From Euptelea pleiosperma (Eukaryota > Streptophyta > Magnoliopsida > Ranunculales > Eupteleaceae), in the NCBI GenBank assembly GCA_035048495.1, contig CM068552.1:18478154-18542153 (forward strand): a stretch of DNA of 64,000 bases, read 5' to 3'. The position numbers were made by a program, and so were the translations under genes. The notes below the pieces were generated by a model that was not told where the DNA came from, did not search any database, and saw only the letters and a list, made by a program, of their open reading frames with translations. The stretch's first letter is position 1, and every line of letters begins with the position of its first letter. Positions 1 through 9,909 of this stretch are shown here, piece after piece.

Positions 1-1323
1 TAAATGATTGTAAAGTATGATGAGAAGGTACTAGTTTTTATTATATCATTTTTTGCAGTGTTTTCTTTCCTATATGTCATAATTTGTAATGTCATACATT
101 CTCCAACTCAAGAATATAAGTAGAATTTCTAACTATTTCATTAATAACGTTAGGCAAATTCTTTTCTCTGAAGATAACTTTATCAGAATCAAACATGACT
201 CGAATCCAGTGTGATTGAGTACGCACACTGAAAATAAGACTCTTGCAAAGTCTGGGTACATGGAGAATGTTCTTGATAGTGATCGCCTTTCTACATTAAA
301 ATGCGAGATCCATAGTTCTCACTCCAATAATTTTGCTTGATATAGAGTTTCCTATGTGTAACTTTTTATCATCTTATTCATGGTTTTGTAGGATTCGAAT
401 GCACTCCTATGTGGAGTCATATAGTAAGTGGCACCGGAGTCGATCCACATCTACATTAGCTGTGAAGGATTGGGTAACTATGGTAACAAGCTTCTCTTCT
501 TCAACAACATTAATTTGCTTGTGTTGACCTTTTCGATGTCGATACTCGCAAGTGTAATGTCCCATTTTTCCACAAAGCATGGAACTTTGTTCCTTTTCCC
601 ATTTTTTAAATTCTTTGCCCTTTTTTCATGACTTATGTGCCTTTTCTACTTTTATTTGATTTTCTTTTAACAAGTCTCTTTAACGGGATTGCTCTTCAAT
701 TTGAGTATGTTGGAGTAATTCTTGTAAAATTAGAGACTCTCTTTTTATGTTTCAACAGTTTTCATTATTCCTAATAAATTAGTTGAAACTTACCAATAAT
801 CGTTATAACTTGAAGGTTATCGAAGATCAGTTCACAAATTACCTTAATATCTAGAGCAACCTGTAGTAAATCTTGAACTTGCTCAATTATAAACTTTTTG
901 TCTACCATTTTGTAATCAATAAATTTATTGATCAAATAGGACTGATTTTCGGCATCCTCTGTTTCATATCTTGCTTGAAGCGCATTCCACAATTCTAAAG
1001 AAGTTTGATATGTATTAAATAAATCCTAAAGACAATCAGAGAGAAACTTAAGGATCATATCTTGAGATTCTCAACATATGTAATCATCCCGTAACCATTT
1101 GAATTATACACCGGTGTATTAAATTGCTCAAGTGGGTTGCTGGGCGTAATCGTAAGAAACACTTTTCATTTCATCCATCACTCAATCATGGATTCTTTTG
1201 GATATGGAACTTGAACGTATTTTAATGTAGCATCAAGTGAAAATGAAGCTTTAATTGTCATCACTTGAAATTGACACCATCAAACTGATCAAGCTTCTCA
1301 ACTTCTTGGTTGGGAGTCTTCAT
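1..1323 (-). pseudogene. Ty1-copia gag-protease relic, cut by the window edge
   Basis: Read on the minus strand from an ATG at 1323, the first residues (MKTPNQEVEKLDQFDGVNF) match the start of copia gag proteins. Around 992-771 there is a recognisable gag stretch (MWNALQARYETEDAEN, then an FIDYKMVDKK segment). Near 560-530 a zinc-knuckle relic (CGKMGHYTCEY) is followed near 450-420 by DSGAT, the aspartic protease active-site region. The frame is broken by stops and shifts, so it is dead. Integrase and reverse transcriptase would lie left of base 1. No LTR or primer-binding site was found to its right, so the element is truncated at its 5' side or that part is unrecognisable. Confidence 0.75.
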
Positions 1324-1569
1324 AATGTTGGAGTGACGATGCTTGAAGTGTCACTAGTAGATTTTAAATTGTTGTAAATGATACTTCTCTTTTAAATTGT
1401 TGTAAATGATACAGTAAAATGGAATTCCAATGAACGATAAAATCAAAATGATGATGCAAATGATGGTAAACGATGAGTCTTTTTTCCGGCAGGGCAAGGC
1501 GTGCCAATTAAGGCACTATCTTAAAAACCCCGTGGAAACTTCTTCCCTTAGGATACAATGCCCCCCTAC

Positions 1570-2115
1570 ATGATTTTTATTAGCCACTTGGCACACAACG
1601 GTCCGGCTGATCTATCTTGTTTTTTCAAGCACCTTTTCTTCTTGGGTTGTTTGTCACTTTAATTTAAATATTTGATTTTTGGTTAGCCACTTGGCTCATC
1701 ATGGTCCGTTTGATCTATCTTATCTTTCAGGCCCATGCCACACACGTGTGGATTTGCACATGAGCATGTACAATCTATTGGTGTGCATTGAGTCTCCATG
1801 CTCATTTATTTCACACGATAACATATAAAATGACATTCAGATTCATAGATTCGGTGAGCCACATCATTGAGGAAAATAAAAGGAATGCACTACCCCAATG
1901 GAGCTATGCTGACATAGTTTTCTAAATATTTTTTTTATTTTTATTTTTTGTGAAATACTTGAATCCAATGGCTAGAAATCATCCCAAGAAAAAAAATGCT
2001 CAAATCTAATGGCTAGAGATCACCAATCAGGCTGATTGTTGATATGTAGGTCCATTATGGGTCAGTGTGCCCAAGAAAGAGTGCCACATGGTGCATTATG
2101 TGCCCCATAGCCCAT
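1570..2115. repeat. Degenerate repeats related to the MITEs upstream of the RanBPM gene
   Basis: A block beginning TTAGCCACTTGGC and running into GGTCCG and TGATCTATCTT occurs twice, near 1587 and 1684, about 100 bp apart. Near 2025-2095 the words AATCAGGCTGATT and GTGCCACATGG recur; the same words occur in the MITEs at 22006-22278 and 22351-22632 and again near 49110. I see no gene from 1324 to 2249. These are probably old copies of one nonautonomous element family, but their ends were not resolved. Confidence 0.4.
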
Positions 2116-2249
2116 CAAGCTTAAAAAAAATTGCCTGCAGAGCAGTCCCAAAACACAGTCCCCCACAAAGGAGTTAATTTAGGCTTTGTCTGGTTTGCAA
2201 GAAAAGGAGTCCTAGGAAAGAAAAAATTTTAGTAGAGAAATTATACTGA

Positions 2250-3060
2250 GGGCATGTTTGATTGCACATAACATTTTCTTGAGAAAATACAACAGGGAAA
2301 TGCCTTAAACAAACTGATCGATTGCAACTGAGAACACATATTTCAATCATACGAGAAAATAAAGGTGTATTTTCATGTGGAAATGAATTCTCACCTATCT
2401 GGATGGGAAATGAACTCCGGGCTTAGTAGGGAAATTATCCATATTTAAGGGCATGTTTGGTAGGCCACCGTGGCGGGAAAATAAAATATTTGCGCCCACT
2501 AATATTCGCCTGGTCGTGTTTGGCACGTATTTATACGCGCTGAATATTTAGCTGGGGCCACAAATTTGCCTGCCACGGCGGGAAAACATTTGATCACCTC
2601 CCCCCCTGAGTAAATATTTTCACACCACAAGTAAGCTTTGGTGGGAAAATTTTATTTCATCGCGAGAAAATTGCTATTTTCAATAAGAATGAGTTTTTTT
2701 AAATATAAAAAGATAAAAATTAGTTTTTTTGTGGATCCTGTGACCTAATGCGTGGGTCCCACACTCACCTAACCCATATTTGAGTTACTTTGATATATGG
2801 GACCCACTGAATTGAAAGAAAATGAAGCTAGCTAATACACGTACCAAACGTTGCTAAATATTGATATGAACAAATATTTAGCCAAGATAATATTCCTCTG
2901 CCTAAATATTCGCCATTGGAACACTTTTTCTCATGTACCAAACAGGCCCTAAATGGCTTTGTAGGAAAAATTATACAGATTTAAAACGGCTATCTAACTA
3001 TGGACATTTGTGTTTTCCCAAGGAAAATGCAAAATTCCCACTTGGCAATCAAACACGCCC
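2250..3060. mobile_element. Tourist-like MITE (outer), split by a second MITE
   Basis: The left end GGGCATGTTTGATTGCA is matched in inverted orientation at the right end (GCAATCAAACACGCCC). Flanking trinucleotides are TGA on the left and TAA on the right, close to the TWA target duplication of PIF/Harbinger elements. Removing the nested copy at 2449-2949 leaves an element of about 310 bp. There is no coding capacity. Confidence 0.6.
2449..2949. mobile_element. Tourist-like MITE (inner), nested
   Basis: Inverted termini GGGCATGTTTGGTA and TACCAAACAGGCCC are flanked on both sides by TAA, the target duplication expected for PIF/Harbinger MITEs. The body is AT-rich and repeats TAAATATT-type words. 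It lies inside the MITE at 2250-3060 and is therefore younger. Confidence 0.65.
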
Positions 3061-3504
3061 TAATAAAAATCTAATTTTCTTTCTGTTTTCCTTTGTTTGG
3101 GTGTCGCTCTAAAAATCTACCCTGGTAGAAAATAATATGTTTGTTATTTATGGAATTTAATCATTTACAAATTCTATAATTATTGGCACAATCTTTATTG
3201 AATCCATTACTTGTTCAAACCAAAATAAAAGTAAAACTCATTAACAATGTCTTTTAAATTCTATACTACGACAATAAATAGATCGGGTCTGGGTTAGATT
3301 CATGTAGATCTAACTCCAATTTGAACTTGGATTGACATCACATGATCCAACCCAACTCACAATCCACATAGTTTTGAATCAAATCCAACAAAGAAAAATA
3401 TTTCAATTCTAAATTGCATAACAATGATTGAATTAGATTCAATGGACTTTTTTCTACTCAGGTGAGTAGGCGAGCATTTGAGCAAGAGAAACTTGGATTA
3501 TGCC
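3061..3504. other. Noncoding AT-rich stretch
   Basis: No coding sequence, structural RNA or element ends were recognised here. It separates the Tourist-like nest from the hAT element. Confidence 0.5.
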
Positions 3505-3584
3505 CAAGCCGTCTCGATACAAGTTGAGGCCTAAGGCAAAAACACTAAATGGGGCCTTCTTTGTATTTAATATATTATTATTAG

Positions 3585-4333
3585 TGTTTTAAATACCGGA
3601 CCGGACTGACGATTGGACCAGTTCTAACTGGAAATGTTAAGAAAGTCGGTTTGGTTCATTTGAAACCGATATTTCTCTAAGAAGCGACGGTTTTCATTAG
3701 ATCGGTGGTTCAACTGTTGAGCCGACAAAATCGAAGGTTGTTTTGAACTGAAAGTGCACTCTTTAGTAGATTGGAAGGAAAAAAAAACTCTTTTGAAGTT
3801 ACCTTTAATTACTTAGCTAAAAAATGAACTCACATTTAATAACACATAAGAAAGTATTGCATTTGAAGAAGGAAAAAAGAGTTTCCAAATGGGGATGTTT
3901 CTGCACTAGTTAAATCTCACAAATCGAGGCTAACCAAAAATATTTCCTTAAAAAATCATTTATTGCATTTGAAGAAGCAAAAAAGAGTTCACAAATGGGG
4001 ATGTTTCCGCACTAAGTTAAATTTCACAAATCGAGACCTTATCAAATTGGCCTTTTTCGCATGCCGTTGGATTGGTCTATCCTTTTGATGGTTTGGATCA
4101 TCTAATGATCTTATCTTATGATTGAATTTATGTTTAATACTTTTTTTTTAATAATTTCTATTTACCTACAAAATGAAAACTATTGCTGGTGGCTTTGAAG
4201 ATGAAAAATACTACTATTTTCCTAAAAAATATTAATAGTATTAAATAAATATAAATTGGCCCAATCGGTTGGAGCCGTGGTCCGACCTATTTCGCAAAAT
4301 TTCGGTTTGGTCATCGGTTCGATTTTTAAAACA
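3585..4333. mobile_element. Inverted-end element with GTTTTAAA termini
   Basis: The left end TGTTTTAAATACCGGACC is partly mirrored at the right end (GGTTCGATTTTTAAAACA). GGTTTGGTC and CCGGACCGG-type words recur inside near both ends. The flanks are AT-rich (ATTATTAT on both sides), so a 9-bp duplication is possible but not convincing. It resembles the GGTTTAAA-ended elements at 14022, 23850 and 31918 in style. Confidence 0.45.
3856..4037. repeat. Two direct copies of a ~75-bp segment
   Basis: A segment beginning ATTGCATTTGAAGAAG and running to TCACAAATCGAG occurs at about 3856 and again at about 3962, offset by 106 bp with scattered mismatches. It is an internal duplication inside the element at 3585-4333. 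Confidence 0.65.
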
Positions 4334-4639
4334 TTGATTATTATAAATAATATTTAATTAAAATTTTACTTTTATATAATAAAAACTCTTTATCTAAAAT
4401 CTATGACCAACCTAGAAAAATTTATTCTGGTGGCTAAATTAAATTCTATGCGTTGTTGCCAACAAAACTAGGTCTTTAAACTAATTAGATGTGAAGAATA
4501 AATTTCTTCACTAAGATCTTCAATAGATGTGCACGACTACACTACCTGAAGAACCTTTATGAATCCTAAGCTCCAATAGTCCATATTTCAAGAAAAAGCG
4601 ACCACAAAGGTATATGAAAAGATATAAAAATCACTGATA

Positions 4640-6425
4640 ATGTTTATTTTCTTGCTTAATTGTTATTATTATCTTAAGCATTATCATAATTATCTCACAT
4701 AAAGCTCTCTATTTGTATAAAATATCACATTTTCATGTAATTCATGCATGTCCCATGCAAAATCTCTATTTAGTCTCTCATTACGCGTATTTCGATAATT
4801 TTAGGATAATCTACAAGTTTTGGAGCATAATGGAGATCTCAAGGATTATCTTCAAAAGCGTAAGATCATGATACACTTTTGGGAGCACAAAGGGGGACCA
4901 ATGGATGGTCCTAGGAGCCTTCATCATTCAACTTGGAGCATCTCTAGGAGGATCAATTGGAGATCATTTTAGCCATCCATGTGGCATCTATGGAGCATGA
5001 TCAAGATAAAGTTGAAAGGGACAAGTCAAGAAGGAGAATGCCCAATGTAGCAAAAAGTAGGCATTATCTCTCTTAAGCCCATAGCATGCCTCTTTCTAGC
5101 TTTCTTTTCACCTACCCTCTTACACTTCTTACACATCTCCTTCCCCTATGTGTACCACCCACTTTGAGCTTAATCTTGGGTACTCTTTTGGTTATATTTG
5201 AATCTCTTGCACCATTTTGGTAACAAGAGCATGAGCTCCTTTTGACCACTTTCCACCTCATCTCCACCTATCACTTCTCCACACCACCTTCCACTTCACC
5301 ACTTTCCATCTTCTATATAAGCTCACTTTGAGCTTATGAGAAGGCCTTCTACTTTTCTCTTGTGAGTTTTCTTTAGAGAGCCCAAGAATCTCAAGCAAGT
5401 CTCTTCTTTCTTCTTTCATCTTTCTTATATTCTTTTTTTACTTAGTTTCCATGGCCATCCACACCATGGTTGGCTAAACTCTTAGCTAGGGCTAGAGAGG
5501 ATGCATTTTTCCTCTCAATTTTGTGACTTATTGAGTGTAGATCCATGTTATGAGAACTTTATTGTAGAGATTTTCCAACAATTTAGTGATGTTTTGTATT
5601 CTTTCATGCTGTATGTCATGTATACTTCATAGGTGGATATCAAAACATTAATGAAGATTTGAGGTATTTCACTTATTCTTATGAGTATTTTTGTGTTTTC
5701 TTTTGATCTATTATATCATGCATTATAGATGCTTAGGATCTCACATATTTGCACTCATACTGTAGAATGTTCTAGTTTTGATTTTATGGTTTAGAAATGC
5801 CTTAATGGGAAGATCACTTTATATTTCATCTTTGTCCTTTATTTCTTTATCTTTGGCAGAAGACCAACTCTTTAGTTGTATCTTCCTTCTTGGATTGCAC
5901 TCATTAGGGAGCAAAGATGAAGGGTCTAAGCCAAATCTTAATGCCCTAGCACTCTTATTCTCTTGTAGTTTTCCTCCTAAAAAATTTGCCCACCATTGGT
6001 GATACATTCAACTATTTGGACACTTGTTTATCTCATTCATAGCACCCATTTACTACACATCACACTACTCTTCTTTCCATTTCTTCTCTATCCACTTGTA
6101 CTAACAATTCCACTTGTCATTCATTCTCAATCCTTGTGGTCGACCATGGGAATCCCATGATTTTAAAGCTAACTACAACTTGACATCTTAGTTACACTCA
6201 CTTTCACTTTGTTACACATACATTTTATTGTTTAGGGAGAACATTGTTGCATCCATATCATTTCATCTTTGAGAGATACATTATTGTAATATCTTTTTAA
6301 GAGTGTGCACATTCAAAGTTGTAACAATCACCATCATTCATCAAAATCTTAAATTCATATAAAATCTCGGACCAAAACCACTAAGAATCTAGAAGAAACA
6401 AACAAACAAACAAACCTAGATAACA
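4640..6425 (+). mobile_element. Possible long LTR fragment (Ty3-gypsy style), low confidence
   Basis: No coding sequence is seen. The block has a TATA-like promoter at about 5313-5320 (CTATATAAGC) followed by a pyrimidine-rich leader. Near 6130-6170 it has a CCTTGTGGTCGACC stretch, like the region common near the ends of long plant gypsy LTRs. An (AAAC)n run lies at about 6397-6415. No matching second LTR, primer-binding site or target duplication was found, so this may be a solo LTR relic or an unrelated repeat. Confidence 0.25.
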
Positions 6426-6429
6426 ATTG

Positions 6430-6935
6430 AACCTGAGTGACAACAGTGGCAATTGACATCCCGAGAGGAAATGCAAGTGCATTGACATCGATCTCTCCGC
6501 GGTGACCATCACAACCAATCAATACTTTTGAATTCCTTCATTTGCTCGTAACACACAACCCTTTCTATTGCGAAATTGAAGAAGAACCAGAACCAGAAGT
6601 ACTAGAGACGTCTCTCGATCAGTATTCTCTTCTTCTTGTTAATCGTTCCGCCATTGTCTGTAGATCTACAGGGATTGTTAGGGTTTGAACGAAGCTCTGA
6701 GCTTGCGTTCGATGAGACAATCTCTACCGTTGGATTCGAATAATTTGAGATCGATCAGACTTTGGGGATGTCTCGACCTCCTTCGTTGTCCTCACCTTCT
6801 TGGAAAAACCACCATTATTGTTGACTTCGAAAGCTATAGAAGAAGAAGGTGAAGGGCCAACTTCCATGGAAGAGGCAGAAGTATAAGAATGGGCAAATCT
6901 TAAAAATTAAATAAAGGATTAAGGAGAGATGAGAA
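6430..6935 (-). other. Leader-like sequence at the inner right end of the hAT element
   Basis: On the minus strand this reads like a plant 5' leader and first exon: it contains CAAACCCTAA and GA-rich text, and an ATG near 6654 opens a frame that stops after about a dozen codons (MAERLTRRREY). This may be the remnant transcription start of the hAT transposase gene or a captured gene leader. No protein family was recognised. Confidence 0.25.
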
Positions 6936-7053
6936 GAAGGAAGGAGGGTTTCCTCTGAATAGGAGTATAAATCGGGCAAGGCCAGATCGGGGGCCTTTTC
7001 TAATTTGGAGCCTTAGGCGACCGCCTTAAGGTAGAGACGACCTTGATTATGCC

Positions 7054-8098
7054 ATTGGATGCTTCAATAGTATTCCCCAAAAAATCACTTTTGATTAGAT
7101 AATTTTTTGAACACACCATCGCGTAGATCTCGTCGAAACATGAGAAATTGACTATAAGATCACACAAATCGGACCCTAAACAAACTTGATCGGAAGATCC
7201 AATGTTGTATAGGTCCGATGCAACTTATTAGTTGCACCCAATTGTGCTACAAGATTCTTTGTACACATGTGCTGCTGATTTCAAGTGACATTAGCAAAAC
7301 AATCATAACACATTCCTTTTAAAAATATAGAGTAACTATAAACAAACTAACCATACTAACTAGCCTAATTAATGGTTAGTAACTAACTAACTTGGTTGAC
7401 TAGTTAGCCCATTCTAATTTGGCACACTATGTTGCATAATATCAATATAATTGATGAAAACAACAATGTTATTGGGATCATGTTTCACATGTGTCCTATG
7501 CAATCACAACAAAAAGACTAATATACCCCTTTCATGTAAATGTAATGCAAATGTATGAGAAATAAAATGCATTGAAGTCTAAATATATAAGACTAAGTGT
7601 TATTAGAGCATTTCATGATCCAGCAACACCATTAGCTCTCCTAAGTTATCTAGGCCCTCAATCTAGCCCAAAACTTCATTTAAAACTATAGCCATGAAGA
7701 AGATGTTAGAAGGTTAATAGAGTATATTCTTCAAGTTTCATTTTGCACGCCTTTGAAGAGGCTATTGGAAGCTAGGGATATTGAGAATGTTTTAAAACTT
7801 CAAGAAGATCTTCATACTACAACAAATATATCTTGTTTAAACCTATGAAATAAATGGCTTCAGTCCTCTCCATTGCCATGACATACTTTTATAAGTTTTT
7901 CTTGTATTGTATAGATGTATGCTTAACCTTCTCAACCTTTTTGTTTATATTCTCTATATAACCCTTAATATTCTTCTGTAAAATAAATGTTACATATATA
8001 GAATAGCATGCACACAAGCACAACACAAATAAGGTTAATGAAAAGCATGTTAATATATAGGGAGTTAGGTTAGTTTCAATGCATGCATTTCTTATCAT
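7054..8098. other. Noncoding stretch
   Basis: No coding sequence or element ends were recognised. A short tandem of ACTAACT words lies near 7340-7400. Confidence 0.5.
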
Positions 8099-8482
8099 TT
8101 TGAGGCTAGAAAGGCTTTCTCTTCGAGTGATCGTATGCTTTGGAAGCTTGTCCCTTATGCCATTTGCTGGGAGTTATGGAAGGAAAGAAACCGTCACACG
8201 TTTGAAGACAAAGAGGCCCAACTAGATTAAATCTTCATGAATATTAAGGCCACTTTATACCATTGGGGTTATGTTATTTTCGAGCTGCAAGGGTTCAAAT
8301 TTGAGGACTATGCATTCTGGTGGGAGTGTTTAGTGAAGTAGCTCTTTGCCTTTTTAGCGTTTTATTTTTTGGGGCCCTGCCTCTTTGGTTTTTGTTTTGG
8401 GAGCCCTTAGTGGTTGTATAGTTCTTTTTTGGGACTTTCTCATCCCCTCTCTTAATATATATCTTTTACCCATAAAAAAATA
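8099..8482 (+). mobile_element. LINE 3' end with short poly(A)
   Basis: The plus strand encodes the C-terminal tail of an L1-like LINE: PYAICWELWKERNRHTFEDK, then FKFEDYAFWWECL and a stop near 8340. It is followed by an untranslated tail and an A-run at 8475-8481. The same tail ([10 protein letters not shown]) occurs at the end of the LINE at 26616-28191. Everything upstream is missing, as expected for 5' truncation on insertion. Confidence 0.75.
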
Positions 8483-8569
8483 TTTATTATGACTTGACCA
8501 TGGTTATTTCATATGTTCTTAGATTGAATTTAGATTTTGATATATGAAAATTATTATAGTGAAATAAAT

Positions 8570-9360
8570 TGGTAGATTAGGTTCAAATTTATTTAAATTT
8601 GGACCCAACAAGAGCCTCAAATCACTATGTCAGTGCTGTTAGGACATCACTCCATGACTTTCTTTCTATATATAGAGGCTCATAATTATTTCATTTAAAT
8701 TCTTTTTTGGTCATTCTAAAATCTAAAATGAACTATAATACATATTTTATAATATAGAATCTATTACGTACGTCAAATGTTAAATATTTAAATTTTGAAT
8801 CTTACAAAATACCTATGTTAGTCCTATTAGGACAACATTGTATGACTTTCTTGCTATCTTTAAAGACATATCTTATTTCAATTAAATTATTTTTTAGTCA
8901 TTATAAATTCTAAAATAAACTTCATAATACTTATTTTATAGATATAGCAATTGTTGAGTATGTTGAATTTTAAATATTTAAATTTTGAATCTTTCAAGAT
9001 ACCCTAGTTTCTATATCAGTATTGTTAGGACATCACTACATAGCTTTCTTGCTATATTTAGAGACTTATATCTTATTGCAATTAAATTATTTTTTGATCA
9101 TTCTAAATTTAAAATAAACTTCATAATACCTATTTTATAGATATAGAATCTGTTGGGTATGTTGAATTTAAAATATTTAAGTTTTGGGTCTTACAAGATA
9201 CCTCAATTTCAGTGTTGTTAAGACAGTACTGTATGATCTTCTTACTATCTTTAGACTTGTAACTCAATAAATTTAAATTATTTTTCGGTCATTTCAAATC
9301 CTAAAGTAAATTTCATAATATCTAGTTTATAAATATAAAAGTTAATGGATTTAATTGATA
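8570..9360. repeat. Tandem array of a ~190-bp unit, four diverged copies
   Basis: The landmark TTAGGACATCAC and its variants recur at about 8639, 8827, 9025 and 9218, spacings of roughly 188, 198 and 193 bp. Each unit continues in the same order with CTTTCTTGCTAT, a TTAAATTATTTTTT stretch, TTCATAATA, TTTTATA and ATATTTAAATTTTGAATC. Copies differ at many positions, so the array is old. The unit length is in the range of plant satellite monomers. No coding frame is conserved. Confidence 0.75.
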
Positions 9361-9469
9361 ACATATGATTAAGTTTTAGTCCTTCTAAGACCCCCTACTC
9401 TCCTTCAACGTTCTAAGTTAAATTTACATTATACAATCATCGGAATTTTTTTTGAAACAAACCTACATT

Positions 9470-9909
9470 TAAGGCTATTTTTCAAAACACTTTTTTAAAA
9501 TCTTCTAAACAAACCTAGGACGCCAAACCGTTCGGCGTATGCCCCGTAACTTTTAAATGGCTGAATTGCCCTCGAAGTGACGCCTGGCTGGTTTGGCGTT
9601 TGTTAATATCAGACGCTATACTGTTTGGCGTCTGTTAATATCAGGCGCCAAACAATTTGGCTTTTGGCTGTTGTTCACCCACCCATTGCTTGACCATTGG
9701 AATAGAGCTATTGGAAGCCAATTTTAAATTCCGACTGTTGGAAGTCAATTTTTAATTTTAAATTTCTATTTATATTCCAAAAATTGCTCTCTCCCGCTCA
9801 TCTTGCTCGCACTCTCAACCATATATCTAAAAACTTGCTCTCTTTTAACTCTCATCTTATTCTCTTATCTTACTCACATTCACCCTTATACTTTATTTCC
9901 AAATTATAA
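9470..9909 (+). repeat. 5' region of the MULE with short direct repeats
   Basis: A ~32-bp unit containing TTTGGCGTTTGTTAATATCA occurs at about 9592 and 9624, and GACGCCAAAC-type words recur on both strands from 9510 to 9665. The stretch leads directly into the MULE transposase start at 9910, so it is probably the element's terminal or promoter region. The exact end was not determined. Confidence 0.4.

Larger units (their letters stand above)
3505..7045. mobile_element. hAT-type element, 3.5 kb, with 8-bp target duplication
   Basis: The left end CAAGCCGTCTC and the right end GAGACGACCTTG are inverted copies with one mismatch. They are flanked by the direct repeat ATTATGCC (3497-3504 and 7046-7053), the 8-bp duplication typical of hAT elements. 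Subterminal sequence is also inverted: GAGGCCTAAGGC with GGGGCCTT on the left, and GGGGCC with GCCTTAGGC on the right. No transposase was recognised, so it is nonautonomous. It has been enlarged by insertions, including a GTTTTAAA-ended element (3585-4333) and an LTR-like block (about 4640-6425). Confidence 0.7.

Noticed and set aside
5778..6007. Overlapping small frames on both strands
   Set aside because: They lie in an LTR-like noncoding block and have no family resemblance.
6397..6470. Sequence after the (AAAC)n run considered as a gypsy primer-binding site (TGGCAATTGACATCC)
   Set aside because: It does not match a known tRNA 3' end and no LTR end or purine tract pairs with it.
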